Source: Rana temporaria
Taxonomy: Eukaryota > Chordata > Amphibia > Anura > Ranidae
Assembly (NCBI RefSeq): GCF_905171775.1
Contig: NC_053494.1
Location: 164,411,101 to 164,475,100, forward strand
Direction of reading: 5' to 3'
DNA length: 64,000 bases
The notes beneath the pieces were generated by a model, which saw only the letters and a list, made by a program, of their open reading frames with translations, was not told the DNA's origin and did no database searches. Both the position numbers and the translations under genes were made by a program. Below, piece after piece: positions 35,511 to 48,500 of the stretch; position 1 is the first letter of the stretch; each line of letters starts with the position of its first letter.

Positions 35511-35764
35511 TGGTCTGTACACACGATCCGAATATCGTACGACAGATGGTACAACTTTTTTCGCTTTGAAGTCGCAAGTAGAAATTGAATAGGGTACTAA
35601 AGTCACGAAAATTCTCGTACGACAGAAAAAAAAAATTCGTGCTTGTCCGTTCGAATATAATCGGATGGACTGTCATGATCGGCTCTCGAAAGTAGTGTAC
35701 ACATGATCCGAAAATCGTACGATTCTCCCTCGGACGACCGTTTTCGGATCGTGTGTACGGGGCA
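35511..35764. mobile_element. Harbinger-family MITE, short
   Basis: The ends tggtctgtacacacgatccg and cggatcgtgtgtacggggca are inverted, with a tcgtacgac-type interior unlike the longer copies. Probably a related subfamily. Confidence 0.7.
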
Positions 35765-36621
35765 ATTAGAGTTGTATGAATTTAGGGAGGAACTTTTTTA
35801 ATAAGTTAATAATTAATATAGAATTACACATACACTGTAGAGCAAACAATCAACTTTTTTGTTTCCCTCTAAATGTAACCTTCAAGTATTCAGCTATTTT
35901 GTCCAAGTTGGAAGTAAAATGATATTTCACAGATAAAAAATCAAGCACTAAATAATGAAAAGCACAGTATTCTGCCTTTAAAAGTAAACTCTTCCTTTTG
36001 CCATAAGGACACTTGAGTGATTCAAAGAAGTGGCACTTAACAATTATGTGAAAGGATCCACTTATGTAATCCTTCTGCTAATTACTTGGTAATTATTTGC
36101 AGCTTAAGTTCAGGTGACAAAATGAAAAGAATACACTATCAGCGTGAATAGGGTGTAACCTTGAGATGACTGATTCATGTAAATATTCTTGGAGATTTTG
36201 ATGTATATTTTATTAAACAATACTACACAATAAAAACATTTTGTGTATTGACTTTGAAATACATTATTCTGAAATAAATACAACATACATGTTTCTGAAT
36301 ACATGTCTATGTTGTAATAACTATGTCAATTCATAATCATCAAAAAAAAAATTACTTTACATGATCTCTGAAGTAAATTGGCCTCAGTTATTGCCTGACT
36401 AAGTATTATGTATCATTGAGTGATTTCTCCCTCGGTGTTATTACTGCATGCTTTCTCACTTTACACTGTCTTTATGCTGACCATAAATCCTGCTCATCAC
36501 TGTATTTGTATTCTATCAGTTCTACCAATCACTGCATTAACCCTACCTCGGTCCTCCTTATCATTGCTTTAATCTTTCCTCAGTCCTACCTTTTTTGCAT
36601 CAACCCTCCCTCAGTCTTACC

Positions 36622-37212
36622 CAGTGCTTTTTTTCTCAGACAACAGGTACAGGCACTCCTCCTTTCCGGATCACCTCTTTTCTCTGCCCTCTACCCACCT
36701 CCCAGTACTGCCCCTTTTAGGCAATCTAGAACCAAGTATATATTTGTGGTGCTGAGTAATTTGTATGGAATTTGGTAATGATATTAAGAAAAGCAGTAAA
36801 ATAGATACCCTGCAGCCAGCAACAATAGATCCCCCGAACAACAATGGACCACCCACAACAAAATTCCCCCCCCCCCAGCAACAATAGACTCCCGGCAGCA
36901 TCAACAGATCTCCGCACAGCCAGCATTAATAGACTCTCTGGCAGCCATCAACAATAGACCCCTCCCCCAACAGTAGATCTCTTTCAGCAACAACTGACCC
37001 CCCAGCAACATAAGACCCCCCCAGCAACAATAGGTCCCCCACCATCAACAATAGGCCTCCGTAGCAACAATAGACCCCCCTGGCAAAAATAGATCCCAGT
37101 AGTGAGCATCAATACCCTGAAGCACACCCCAGCACCCCTTGCCATTACATACAGTCAGTCCAGGAGGTGCCGGAACTGCGTTCCCCCGTGTTCCCGCTGA
37201 AAAAAAGCCCTG
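36622..37212. mobile_element. hAT-type MITE carrying a minisatellite
   Basis: The ends cagtgctttttttctc and gaaaaaaagccctg are flanked by an exact 8-bp duplication gtcttacc (36614-36621 and 37213-37220). The interior at about 36815-37090 is a degenerate tandem array of caacaatagac(c)ccc units. Confidence 0.88.
36815..37090. repeat. Minisatellite, units of ~20-35 bp
   Basis: At least eight imperfect units contain agcaacaatag followed by C-rich stretches. It lies wholly within the hAT-type MITE. Confidence 0.75.
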
Positions 37213-37316
37213 GTCTTACCTATCATTGCATCAGTTTCAATTCAGTCCTGACTTTCACTTCAATGCTTCATTGGCCCTGCCTTCCTCTTCATCAGTCCTC
37301 TCTTAGTCCTGCCTAC

Positions 37317-37839
37317 CAGTGGCGGCTGGTGCTCCAATTTTACTGTTAGTAAAAGTAAAGTACTGTCAGAATTCTCCTTTACATTAGTTCCCCCCTCTCG
37401 TACTTACAGCTCTGACACAATTGCATTCTATTCACCTTTCGACCGGCCGGGATGAGTCAGAGAAACCAGAAGTGAAGGCACAGGACCCCCCAATCACACA
37501 CCACAGCAGGGAATAATGCTATAGAGGGAGTGTACAGGGTGCAGAGCTCAGTGCCCCGAGGACTTTCTAAAGAAAGCCAATAGAGCTTCTTCTTTGCAAT
37601 CACGTAATTGCAAACACATCATGCTTCCCATAGCAGCTGTGTGTCTGGCACCCTGCACACACTTAAAGGGCCATTATTTATTATTATTTTTTGGTGATTG
37701 CACCCCGTCATGCTTCCCATACACCTGTGTGTCCGGCATCCTGCACACTCTTAATGGACCAGTAATTTTTTTTAATGATAAGTAGCTTTGGGGGGGGGGG
37801 GGCGGCGCCACTGCACCCCCTATGGGCAGGCCACCACTG
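37317..37839. mobile_element. hAT-type MITE
   Basis: The ends cagtggcgg and ccaccactg are flanked by an exact 8-bp duplication ctgcctac (37309-37316 and 37840-37847). Non-coding, with a G run near 37790. Confidence 0.85.
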
Positions 37840-38364
37840 CTGCCTACCATTCCATCTGTCCTTGCTTAGTCTTGCCTATCATTTTATCAAATGTGCCTTA
37901 GGCCCATTTCACACGGATGTTCAGCTTTTCCTCCACCCGTTGATGGATCTTTCGACCTGGTATGGTTTTAAGGGAAACCCCACACAATATTTTTTTTAAA
38001 TGGCATGGAGTCCTCCCAAAATCCATACCAGGCCCTTATCTGAACATGTAGTTCAGCAGGCTAGGAAAGGGGGAGGGGGCAAACGAGTGCCTCCTTCTCC
38101 TGAACCATACCAGGCCACATGCCATCAACATTAGGGGAAGTGCTTTGGGGCTTAACAGAATCTTGAAGCCCCTTTAACAAGGGCAAAAGATGTCAAAAAA
38201 GTTGGTGCTGCACAATGAAAAGTGCCGCCAGCAAGTAGAGGTAGTATACTCTCTCTTAAACCTTTAAAAGATCATATTATTTGCATCGCTCTAAATCCAA
38301 ATGAGAATTCTTCTGTGTTCTAGTTTGGCTGTATTGCACTCTCATTAGAATGACAGGCTGCTCA

Positions 38365-38719
38365 CTTAATGGGGTTGTAAAGGTTTGTTTTTTATTTTCT
38401 AAATAGGTTCCTTTAAGCTAGTGCATTGTTGGTTCACTTACATTTCCTTCGATTTCCCTTCTAAATGTTTTTTTTCTTTGTCTGAAGTTCTCACTTCCTG
38501 TTCCTTCTCAGTAAGCTGTTCTGGCTGACTAACCCCCAGCCAGAACAGCTCGGATGATGGGGGGAAGCTTACTGAGGAGAAACAGGAATTGATAAATTCA
38601 GACAAAGAAAAAAAAACATTTAGAAGGGAAATCAAAGGAAAAGGTAAGTGAACCAACAATGCACTACCTTAAAGGAACATATTTAGAAAATAAAAAACAA
38701 ACCTTTACAACCCCTTTAA
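38365..38719. mobile_element. Palindromic MITE (ttaatggggttgtaaagg ends)
   Basis: The ends aatggggttgtaaaggtttg and caaacctttacaacccctt are inverted. The interior is mirrored around agctgttctggctg/cagccagaacagct. Confidence 0.88.
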
Positions 38720-39201
38720 GTGCAGCATAAATGCATATAAGCTGTTAATATTCAAGACAACTTCTGACAATTCAAACCAGTATTAATTCTTTAGGAGCTG
38801 GAACTCAGGAGAAAAACATATAGTGTAATATTGCTATATATAACATCCACTCCACAACAGCCATGTGAATAAAATGCCACTCTGTGCAAAAAAGTGCTTC
38901 AAAAACACCAGCCTCCACCCGCATGCAATGCACACTCACTGCCTTGTTAGCTGCCAAATCAATGTGCAGCATAAATAGCTTGTATGGTGGTAATAAATGC
39001 AGACATCAAAATCCTAAAGTCTTTTAACTACATCATCCAGGGGGAAGCACTCTGCATTTGTTCAGCATACACCATAGGCATTAAATAGCAAAAAACACCA
39101 TAGTACTTAATTCAATGAGAAACAATAGCAAGAGTACACATCATAAAAACCAGACCCATCCAGACACATAAAAACAAAGGAAAATGAAGCGCTTGGACTG
39201 A

Positions 39202-39660
39202 GGCCTCGTACACACGACCGAGGAACTCGTCGTAAATGAAACATCGTTTTCCTCGACGAGTTTCTTGTCAGGCTTGTCGAGAATCTTGACAAGCTTTCTT
39301 TGCGTACACACTGTCAAAACAAAATCTTGTTGTTCTCAAACGTGGTGACGTACAACTCGTACAACGGCACTATAAAGGGGAAGTTTAATTCCACTGGCGC
39401 CACCCTTCTGAGCATGTGTGGTTTTCTAAGCATACACACGAACCTGTTTCTCGTCGAACACCAGCCCAATGAGGAACACGACGAGGAAATTGAGACTCCC
39501 GACGAGGAAAAAGAGAACTTGTTCTCTTTTTTTCTCATCGAGTTTCACGACAGTTTTCTCGATGAAAAACATGCACACAACCGTTTTCCTCTGCAAAAAA
39601 GCTCTGCCACCAAGTTTCTTGATGGATTCTGTCGAGGAAAATGGTCGTGTGTACGAGGCC
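39202..39660. mobile_element. Harbinger-family MITE, complete
   Basis: Exact ends ggcctcgtacacacgacc and ggtcgtgtgtacgaggcc, apart from one base in the interior. These are the closest MITE ends to the autonomous element at 50150-58469 (cacacgacc against cacgacc after the same ggcc-gtac). Confidence 0.85.
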
Positions 39661-40291
39661 TCACATTAATCGCTGCCACTATATGCTCCAATGTGGCCAC
39701 GTGGCGGGGCTTCACAAGCTCTATGCAACGCATGTTTTGCATGAAAGTGTGTCCTTGGAGGATGTAGTTATTTTGGACTATTTATCTATTAATTTATTAT
39801 ATTTCACTGGTCTGATGAATTTTGACATGCAGTGGATGCATGCATGTGATCACCATTTTGGTTATTCAAATTACTGAATTTTACATATTATTTTATTTAA
39901 TTCACGTTTATTTTATGGTATTTATAGTGCTGCAATTTATACGACCCTTTAATAATGGGGCCACCAAATTCCAGCCCCCCAATGTGAATGAGTATGGGGT
40001 ACAATTTTCAATTGTTTTGTAACATTCAGCTATCAGCAGGGAACCCCGCTGACAGCTGGTGAGTCATCGGTTGTTAAGGATGTAACTTGCCAGCCTGCTC
40101 CTCAGCAACCAGAATATAAATAGAATTTGTTTAATGTTCTACTGATTCAAATTCCAATCGTTCCAAAAATTTGAAATGCATTAGAAAGGGGATGTAAAAA
40201 CTGAAGTCCGGATTTGTTTTTCATACAATCTTCTAAAAATAAAAACATGAGCAGATGAAGAAAACTGAACACCCACGTGAAAGAGGTCTTA

Positions 40292-40707
40292 TGCCACGTA
40301 CATACGATCGGTTCATCTGATGAAAACGGACCGATGGATTTTTTCATCAGATATCCGATGAAGCTGACTTTCATCAGTCTTGCCTACACACCATCAGTTA
40401 AAAATCCATTTGTGTCAGAACGCGGTGACGTAAAACACTACGACGTGCTGAGAAAAATGAAGTTCAATGCTTCCGAGCATGCGTCGACTTGATTCTGAGC
40501 ATGCATGGATTTTTAACCGATGGACTTGCCCACAGACGATCGTTTTTTTCTATCAGTTTTTTAACCATCAGATCATTTTAAAACAGGTTCTAAGTTTTTT
40601 CACTGATGGGAAAAAAAAACGATGGGGCCCACACACGATCGGTTTGTCCGATGAAAACGGTCCATCCGACCGTTTTTGTCAGACGAACCGATCGCGTGTA
40701 CAGGGCA
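40292..40707. mobile_element. Harbinger-family MITE, complete
   Basis: The ends tgccacgtacatacgatcgg and ccgatcgcgtgtacagggca are inverted. The core (gcggtgacgtaaaacac, gcatgcgtcgacttgattc) is shared with the 20073, 21101 and 33134 copies. Confidence 0.85.
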
Positions 40708-40830
40708 TACGTCTGCTAAAAGTATTGCACAAATATTGTAATGTGTTCTTTGACCAAACTTTGCATAGTATTGTACATTATACATGATGCTATAATTGTT
40801 TCCAATGAACATATTTTTGTGTATGGCCAG

Positions 40831-40989
40831 GAAATGAAGACACTAGACAAAGAGATACGAACATGGGATGTCTACTTGGGCCTGGAATCCACTGTTAAAA
40901 ACCTTATCACATCACTTAGAGCTGTAAATGAACTGCAGAACCCTGCTGTACGGAAGAGACATTGGTTACAGCTGATGAGCAAAACTGGG
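40831..40989 (+). CDS. DNAH11: Dynein heavy chain exon e (53 codons)
   Basis: The acceptor is atggccag and the donor GGG|gtacat. The 53 residues include LDKEIRTWDVYLGLEST and LQNPAVRKRHWLQLM. The latter is the LxNPAxRxRHW signature at the start of the conserved DHC_N2/linker region. Phase is 0 at both ends. Confidence 0.95.
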
Positions 40990-41072
40990 GTACATTTGCT
41001 GCAATCTGTGTTAACTGTTCACCAATTCTTTCTATCTGTGTGCAGAAACTGACACTATGTTCTTTTTTCCAG

Positions 41073-41195
41073 GTTAGATTTGTGATGAATGAAGAAACTG
41101 TGCTTGGAGATCTCCTGGTACTACAACTTCACAGAGTAGAGGAAGAAGTGAAGAACATTGTAGACAAAGCTGTGAAGGAAATGGCAATAGAAAAG
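41073..41195 (+). CDS. DNAH11: Dynein heavy chain exon f (41 codons)
   Basis: The acceptor is tcttttttccag and the donor AAG|gtaagc. The 41 residues, VRFVMNEETVLGDLL to VKEMAIEK, contain the family motif EEVKNIVDKAVKE. The exon is separated from the previous one by an intron of only 83 bp, the shortest in the window. Confidence 0.95.
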
Positions 41196-41370
41196 GTAAG
41201 CCTTCCCAGATAGTGTTCTGAGGTTACATATTTTAAATATGAATGCACATGATTGATTCAGGTCATTTAAGGAGTACTCATCTTTTTTATGTCTGTATTA
41301 TTGTTCCTCTTGTCTGGTATATCAAATAATTTGGTTCCCAGGAACTCTACAAAACAAAAGTAATGTCTAA

Positions 41371-41690
41371 AGCTTCATACACACGACCGGTTTTCTCGGA
41401 AAAACCCAGCAAGAAAACTGCTTCTTGCCGAGATTACCGTTCGTGTGTACGAGGCTTTCAGGTTTCTTGTCAGGTAGGGTGAAGCAAGATGGCGGCGATG
41501 GCATCGAATGTGACGAGCGCATGCTCGTCATACGCAATGACGTCACCACGTTCTTTCCTTTCAAGAGAACCGCGGTTCTTTTGAAACGAAAGTCTGTACA
41601 CTCGAGCGGCAAGAGTTTCTTGCCAAGAATCTCGTCAGGGAAAACAACGTTTTTTTCCTGACGAGATTCTTGCCCGTGTGTACAGGGCCT
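41371..41690. mobile_element. Harbinger-family MITE, complete
   Basis: The ends agcttcatacacacgaccgg and gcccgtgtgtacagggcct are inverted. TAA on the left and TAA on the right could be the target duplication. It is the sibling of the 23561 copy (shared ggtagggtgaagcaagatgg motif in reverse). Confidence 0.8.
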
Positions 41691-42412
41691 TAAGGTTATG
41701 GGCTCCCAAATACTAATTAAATGCAACCCAATTTCATCCAGATTTAACTTTGGATGAATTATGGGAGGTGACCAATGATACATGGATTCTGTTGGCAAAC
41801 AAAGCCATGTGATCATTATGTTAATAATTGTCTTTATTTAACAGCAAATGATTGACATGACAGCACTGATATGGCAATAACATAATATGTTCATAAACTT
41901 AGGCTTGGCATGAGGGTTTGCACAAAGGTTAGAGTTAGTATTTTTGACTCTAGAACAAATCCAGGATAGGAGCTTTCCCAATTGGACCCTTAGTCATAAA
42001 AATCACTTAAATTTTACCTTTTTTATTGACCCCAATGCATTTTGTCCAATTGGTGATTCAGTGATGTCCTATAGAACCTCACAGTTTTGCTCATCTATGG
42101 AATGACAAGGAATGCTGCATATTTGATCTGGTTGCCCACAAAACTTCCCATCTATAGAAAAAAAATATATATATATATAAACATATATAAAACATTGTTT
42201 GAGAATTATTTGCTTATTTAATGACAGTAAAAATTAACCAACCAGCCCAATTATATCCTAACCCAGCTTAGCAGTGTGTGACTTAAAAAAGGTAATATGT
42301 GGTTGAAAGTTATAAAATTAGAAATTTTTAAATTCAGCGAGAAAACAAAGTTAAATGGTAAATTACCAAAAGCCAAAAAATGTAACACGGTTTTATAAAC
42401 TCACTGACCCAG

Positions 42413-42535
42413 GTCCTTGTGGAGATGAACCATACTTGGAGCACCATGCAGTTCTCATATGAGAAGCATCCAGCCACTGGAACGCCATTGCTGAAGTCGG
42501 ATGAAAATTTGATAGAGACACTTGAAGACAATCAG
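42413..42535 (+). CDS. DNAH11: Dynein heavy chain exon g (41 codons)
   Basis: The acceptor is actgacccag and the donor CAG|gtaact. The 41 residues include TWSTMQFSYEKHP and PLLKSDENLIETLEDNQ, linker-region motifs conserved from algae to vertebrates. Phase is 0 at both ends. Confidence 0.95.
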
Positions 42536-42796
42536 GTAACTGATTATGGTGATTTGTAGATATTATCTGCTTTCTCAATCTGTTAAAATAAAGCAAGAAT
42601 AAAATGTCTAAATATAATTAAAAACAATAATGCATATATAAACCTACAAATAGAAGAGCAGCAAGCTAGTTCTGCACAGCATAAAAGAGAATTTATTCTC
42701 ACATCTAATAGAATATACAGTGTGCAAAGTGGACAAAATAGTTATAATTTTTCCTTTTTGGTATAAATGTATTTTTTTTTTTTTGCCTACTGAGCA

Positions 42797-43060
42797 CCTA
42801 AACCCCCTTCCTGCCCAGGCCAATTTTCAGCTTTCAGCACTGTTGCACTTTGAATGACAATTGTGTGGTCATGCAACACTGTACCCATATGACATTTCTA
42901 TCATTTTTTTTCATGCAAATAGAGATTTATTTTGGTAGTATTTAATCACTACTGTTTTTTTAATTGTTTGCTAAAGAAACAAAGGATCATCAAAAAATTT
43001 GAAAAAAATAAAAAAATGTTTGTAGTTTGTTATAAAATTTTGCAAACAGGGCACTGATGA
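42797..43060 (+). repeat. Copy of the ~1-kb dispersed repeat (partial)
   Basis: Blocks cccttcctgcccaggccaa, aatgacaattgtgtggtcatg and tatttaatcact match the start of the 47521 copy. Confidence 0.65.
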
Positions 43061-45509
43061 AGCTGCACTGATGGGCACTAATGAAGCTGCTCTGATGGGC
43101 ACTGGTGGGCTCTGAGGCGGCACTGCTGCAAAAATATGTGCATTTATTATTTTTTATGCAAAGGTGAACTTATCTTTTAAAAATACATACACTGACAGCA
43201 ATTGGAATGTGATCTTTCTGTAGAATTTTTGACCAGTATGGATCTGGAGGTATACTGTGTGATTTGAAACTCCAATGTTAAGTATGTGTTGTAAGAACGT
43301 GGAAGCGTGTTGCATGGGGTACCTTATAACCTATAATCAATTTTGAAACAACATTATATAAAATTCCTGCAAAAACTTGAGAAGTTTCTTCATCATCTCT
43401 ACCCAAAGCAAAATAATAAACTGATTTTTCTATGTCTCAGGATGCATATTTGTGAGTATTGCAGCCAGCCTACATTAAGGACTGATAAAATGAAAAACAG
43501 CCTCAGCCACAGTAATTTGTAAATACACTTTCGAGTATCAGACAAAGAAAAAAGTTTACTCCCTTCAATAAAAAAAAAAAAAAAAAAAAAGAAATGCCTA
43601 GGCCTTGAACATACTTAAAAATATAATTTTTTGGGGGGTGTTCACCCCCAGCTGCGTCGCTTGACAACATGCACAAAGTGCAGGACACTTATGGGAAAGT
43701 GCTTGCCTGTGGTGCCTTATTGCTTAAGTATGTCCAACTGCTTCTGCTCCTGTTTGGTATGAATAAAGAATCAGGAATCAGAGCAAAGTTGCTTTGGCTG
43801 ATGGCTTGGAGCTGAATACAGCCATCAATCCCATTGTGAATAGCTACTTTGAACAAACGAGTGTGGTTTTTAAGCATTTAGCATTTTTTCCCTTGTTTTG
43901 CAGTTTTCTTTTTTTAGTGCACAATTTCTCTCTTGAACGCCACGCTTTTCATGGGGCCCGGGCCACACTAAATGGAGCTCTGTGATCAGCAATTCAATAC
44001 AAGCCTAATTTCAGTTTCGTTTACATCAGTAGGGGAGCTTCTTGTTGATTTTGACAAAGTCCAAACTTTTCTGTTTTAAAAAGAAGTTCAGTAGTTTTGT
44101 GCTGGAATGAGCTGCCTTGATTTATTTTACTTCAGACTTCGCATTGCAAATACGTCCTGGTACATAAAAAAGTGCAAATCAGCACAGTTACAAGAATTGT
44201 GTTTATGAGATATTTTAGGCATTAAAGAGCCTGTGCTTCCAAAAATGAAATTTCAGTCACAGGTGGAATATATCTCTCGGACACTGCAGTTATAACATCT
44301 CACTGTTCACAAGGACACAGGGGTTAAAAGGGCCTGGTAGGTGAAGTTATTTTTTGGGGAAGACATTTTTGCATTCCCTTCTTGGGGAGCTGCTTAAAGC
44401 TGAATATTTTATGAGCTACTATTAACATGTCAGAGACCTGAATGCTAGCAGCCCTGTTCACCAAGTTATAAGCCCATATGCTTGGTGCACAAGCATGGTA
44501 TCAGTGGGGTTGTTTGTGTTTATTTTTTGGCTTCCCATCCGGTGGAATTATATGAACTTACTGGACAAGACGTGGTTATACCAGAATCATGACTGCAGCT
44601 GCAGCCCTGATCCTGGAGTCGACGATGGGCTTTTATGTAAAATTGCTCCAAGCAGGGCTACAGCCACCATTTTCCATTTTTACAAGGATCAGAACCCCCC
44701 CCCCCTCTCTCTTTACCAGAGCCCATCAATGTCCCCAGGCTCTCCTGTTCCACTGGGGAGTGCAGGTGGTCGGACTGGCTGCCCAGAGAAAAAATGGAAG
44801 AACATCCATTCCCTCGTCTTTTCTGTCATATATAAAGTTGTGGAAAAAATTAATGTAAATAAAATAAATAAAAAATGAAAAAAATAAATTATCCCTCATG
44901 CTCTTGCGCAAATGCAAGTGCAAATTCACAGCAACATCAGAATGAGAGCAATAATTCTAGTCCAGAGCTTGAAAATAGTAAGTTGTGAAGGCTTTTTAAG
45001 AAATAATTTTAGGTACAGAGGTTTGTTGCCTTTTTTACAGGCATGAACAATTTAGAATCTTCACATTCAAAAATAAATAGATTCAATGTGGATTAGGACC
45101 AAATCTATACTGTAATTAGCCCTATTATTTTAATACTTCGTTGTGTGTCTTCTATGATGTCTAACACCATAAAAATACAGGGAGACACAAATGAGGTTAT
45201 AGATAAGCAATGCAAAAAGGGGGGTAGAACAAATGTCACAGAAAATGTGAGTGTGTGGTGAGGTAAGTAGAGACCGTGGACTGAAAGGACAGCTGGCAAC
45301 TGTGATTTAAAAAAGGGTTGTACAATATGCTAGGGTTATAAGTACTGGAGGTCATAGCATTTTGAATTCTAATTGGTATAACTGTTTAATCAATATGCCA
45401 GTGGCAGCATAATTGGATGATAATAGAGTGGGCTCTGGGTGGTAGAAACCTGCACTTCTTTATATCAATATGGGCATTGGGGAACAGATGATTTCTTTTA
45501 TCTCCCCAG
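43061..45509. other. Intronic sequence, nothing recognised
   Basis: Only a poly-A run (43567-43590) and C-rich patches stand out. No domain or terminus could be supported. Confidence 0.4.
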
Positions 45510-45734
45510 GTGCAACTGCAGAATATTTTAATGAGCAAATATGTGGAATTTTTCTCAGTGGAGGTAAGCAGGTGGCAGAAGAAACTTATGGTGGCTGATT
45601 TGGTTATTTCTGTCTGGCTGGAGGTTCAGCAGACCTGGGCACACTTGCAAAGTATATTTTTTAACTCAGAAGACATCCGGAACCAACTTCCTGAGGATGC
45701 CAGAAGGTTTGATGGAATTGATTTAGACTTCAAG
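45510..45734 (+). CDS. DNAH11: Dynein heavy chain exon h (75 codons)
   Basis: The acceptor is tatctccccag and the donor AAG|gtactt. The 75 residues begin VQLQNILMSKYVEFF and include VSRWQKKL, EVQQTWAHLQSIF, SEDIRNQLPEDARRF and GIDLDFK, all canonical linker motifs. Phase is 0. This is the longest exon in the window. Confidence 0.96.
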
Positions 45735-45836
45735 GTACTTGTGTAATTGTATTTGTGTATGACTGTATTTTTGTGTACTTATTGTACCATATGTACATAT
45801 ATACGGTATGTTTTATGTATCTTTTTTTTGTCCTAG

Positions 45837-45928
45837 ACTCTAATGGGGAATATTGTCAAAACAAACATAGTAATTGAAGTTACAAATGAGCCGGGATTGC
45901 TGGAAAAGCTAGAGACTCTTCAGCAAAG
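45837..45928 (+). CDS. DNAH11: Dynein heavy chain exon i (30 codons plus 2 bases)
   Basis: The acceptor is tttttttgtcctag and the donor is CAAAG|gtttgc. The exon encodes 30 residues, TLMGNIVKTN to LETLQQ, plus AG of a split Arg codon completed by the G that starts the next exon 17.3 kb away. The text corresponds to the conserved NV-E-T-KPGL-EKLE run, but it is more diverged than its neighbours. The whole Harbinger transposon lies in the following intron. Confidence 0.92.
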
Positions 45929-46190
45929 GTTTGCGTTTTTCAACTTATTTCATAGGCAACATTTTTTTTTTTTTCTTCTATGCAAGAATCATATGCTGGT
46001 ATTTGTTGGTATGCATTGCTTGCTATGATTGTTTGTTAAATGGGAACCTCATTACATTAGAACAGAAAAAAATACTTCAAGTCTATAACGCATACATTGG
46101 GGGACATGCACTGTATGAATTCTGTCACACAGCAAGGATATGCTAAACAGAAGCACAATCACATATTATGAGAGATATTCTGTGCAAAAT

Positions 46191-46370
46191 GTTTCTTAAC
46201 TCCAGTCCTTAAGTACCCCCAACAGGTCATGTTTTCAGACTTTCCATTATTTTGCACAGGTGATTTGATCAGTTTCACTGCCTTAGTAATTACCACAGCC
46301 GTTTCATCTGAGGAAAATTCTGAATACATGACCTGTTGGGGGTACTTGAGAACTGGAGTTGAGAAACATT
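46191..46370. mobile_element. MITE with tttcttaactccagt ends
   Basis: The ends aatgtttcttaactccagt and actggagttgagaaacatt are inverted, with aacaggtcatg/catgacctgtt mirrored inside. This resembles common vertebrate hAT MITEs. Confidence 0.85.
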
Positions 46371-47520
46371 GCTCTAACATACCACTGTGACAGAATAAAC
46401 CCTGACCACTTCTTTATTGTGCAATTGTTTGGAGTAAAAATATGCTGTATGATTGCTCAGTCTATGTCCCATATATATTGATATATAAGAAGCAAGACAG
46501 CCAGCAGACAGGATGAGTGGTGTGACATTTCACTGTGGAGAAAATTCACAGTTCTACTCACCAATCTGCTTAAAGCAAAAGTAAATGCTCCTGTATGACA
46601 GTCAAAATATGTCCCAAATCCAGTTGCTGGATGCACAAGCCTTCTAAAGTACACAAAAAACATCCCTATGTTCCCTGACTGCGCCAAGTATACCTTAATT
46701 TATGTTTCATACACCCCCCTCCCAGACACTGCAGATCACAGTGGGAGGGGTTCAGCAACAGTGGTTGTTAAACTAGAAAGCAGTGGGCAGGACTAGCTGT
46801 GGCTAGGTACTGTTTGACAAGCTACAAGCTGTTAAATCAGCTGAAATCCACTCCCCTGCAATGTTCCCATCCAACTGTAATTAAAGCAGGCGAATACTAC
46901 GAAAGTGGCAACTCTGCTCTGAGATCAGGAGCAATGCAGCAGCATTGCCACACCAATACAGAAATAGGTACTGTATTTGTGGGCTTTGCAGTGGGACTCA
47001 ATGGGGCTCACCATACATGTTGCATTCTGGCTATACAATCTCTGTACAATCAACTTTAGATTTATCAAAACTATGTAATATGTCGACCTACCTATACTAT
47101 CCAATCAATTTGTATCCCATCGGGAAGGCTGTTGTACTACATACTGGTTGGTAGATCCGACTGTAACATGTGTGGTGGGCTGAACTCAACCTTCTTTTCG
47201 CTAGAAGTGAATAGAATGATCAATCCCAGCATAGATCATACCTCTGTACCATGTTGCTTTGTCATCTGCAGATTCCCTTGATTTTCTGGGTTTAGTTGTG
47301 GCTTTGTGTCATGTGACACTCTGTATTTCCTGCTGATAGACACTGTCCCTTCCACAGCCTTTCAGACTGTGCAAATTATGTAACTTCCTCCACAGCTCTG
47401 ATGGTGGGTGGGATGGAAGGCATCCGAATTAGCATTCAATCCACCCAGTCACACCTACAGGAAGAGTCCAAACCTCACAACATTATTCAAGAAGGAAACA
47501 CCTTCATACACAGCCTGTTT

Positions 47521-48500
47521 TAACCACTTAACCCCCGGACCATATTGCTGGTCAAAGACCAGAGCACTTTTTGCGATTCGGGACTGTGCCGCTTTAACTG
47601 ACAATTGCGCGGTCGTGCGACGTGGCTCCCAAACAAAATTGGCGTCCTTTTTCCCCCACAAATAGAGCTTTCTTTTGGTGGTATTTGATCACCTCTGCGT
47701 TTTTTTTTTTTTTGCGCTATAAACAAAAATAGAGCGACAATTTTGAAAAAAAAATAAATATATTTTTTACTTTTTGCTGTAATAAATATCCCCCAAAAAT
47801 ATATAAAAAAAATTTTTTTTCCTCAGTTTAGGCCGATACGTATTCTTCTACATATTTTTCGTAAAAAAAAATCGCAATAAGTGTTTATTGATTGGTTTGC
47901 GCAAAAGTTATAGCGTTTACAAAATAGGGGATTTTTATGGCATTTTTTTAAATATATTTTCTTTACTAGTAATGGCGGCGATCAGCGATTTTTTTCGGTA
48001 CTGCGACATTATGGCGGACACTTCGGACACTTTTGACACATTTTTGGGACCATTGTCATTTTTATAGCGATCAGTGAAGCCACTGGCAGTGAAGGGGTTA
48101 ACACTAGGGGGGCGGGGAAGGGGTTAAGTATGTCCCTGGGTGTGTTCTTACTGTGGGGGGGGGGGGGTGGCCTAACTAGGGGAAACACTGATCCTCTGTT
48201 CATACATTGTATGAACAGAAGATCAGCATTTCCCCCCCCTGACAGGAATGAGAGCTGTGTGTTTACACACACACAGCTCCCGGTCCCCGCTCTGTAACGA
48301 GCAATCGCGGGTGCCCGGCGGCGATCGAGCACGCCGGGCACAGGCACGGGAGTCGGTGGCGAGCGGGGGGCACGCGCGCCTCCGGAGGCGCGCACGCGCC
48401 CCTAGTGGCCGCTTAAAGAGCCGCCGTATAGCTACGGGCTCTCGCCCAGGAGAGCCGACCTGACGCCGTATAATGACGGTGCGCGGTCGGCAAGTAGTTA
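47521..48500 (+). repeat. Long dispersed repeat (~1 kb), fullest copy
   Basis: It starts taaccacttaacccccgg and ends gcaagtagttaa. It contains gacaattgcgcggtcgtgcg, gatcacctctgcg, a long AT-rich part, and a GC-rich end with cgcgcgcctccggaggcgcgc. Other copies lie at 6066, 21945 (inverted) and 42797. No reading frame with family text was found. Confidence 0.75.

Noticed and set aside
48009..48395. Long open frame on the minus strand in the GC-rich end of the repeat at 47521
   Set aside because: Composition-driven frame without motifs, overlapping equally long frames on the other strand.
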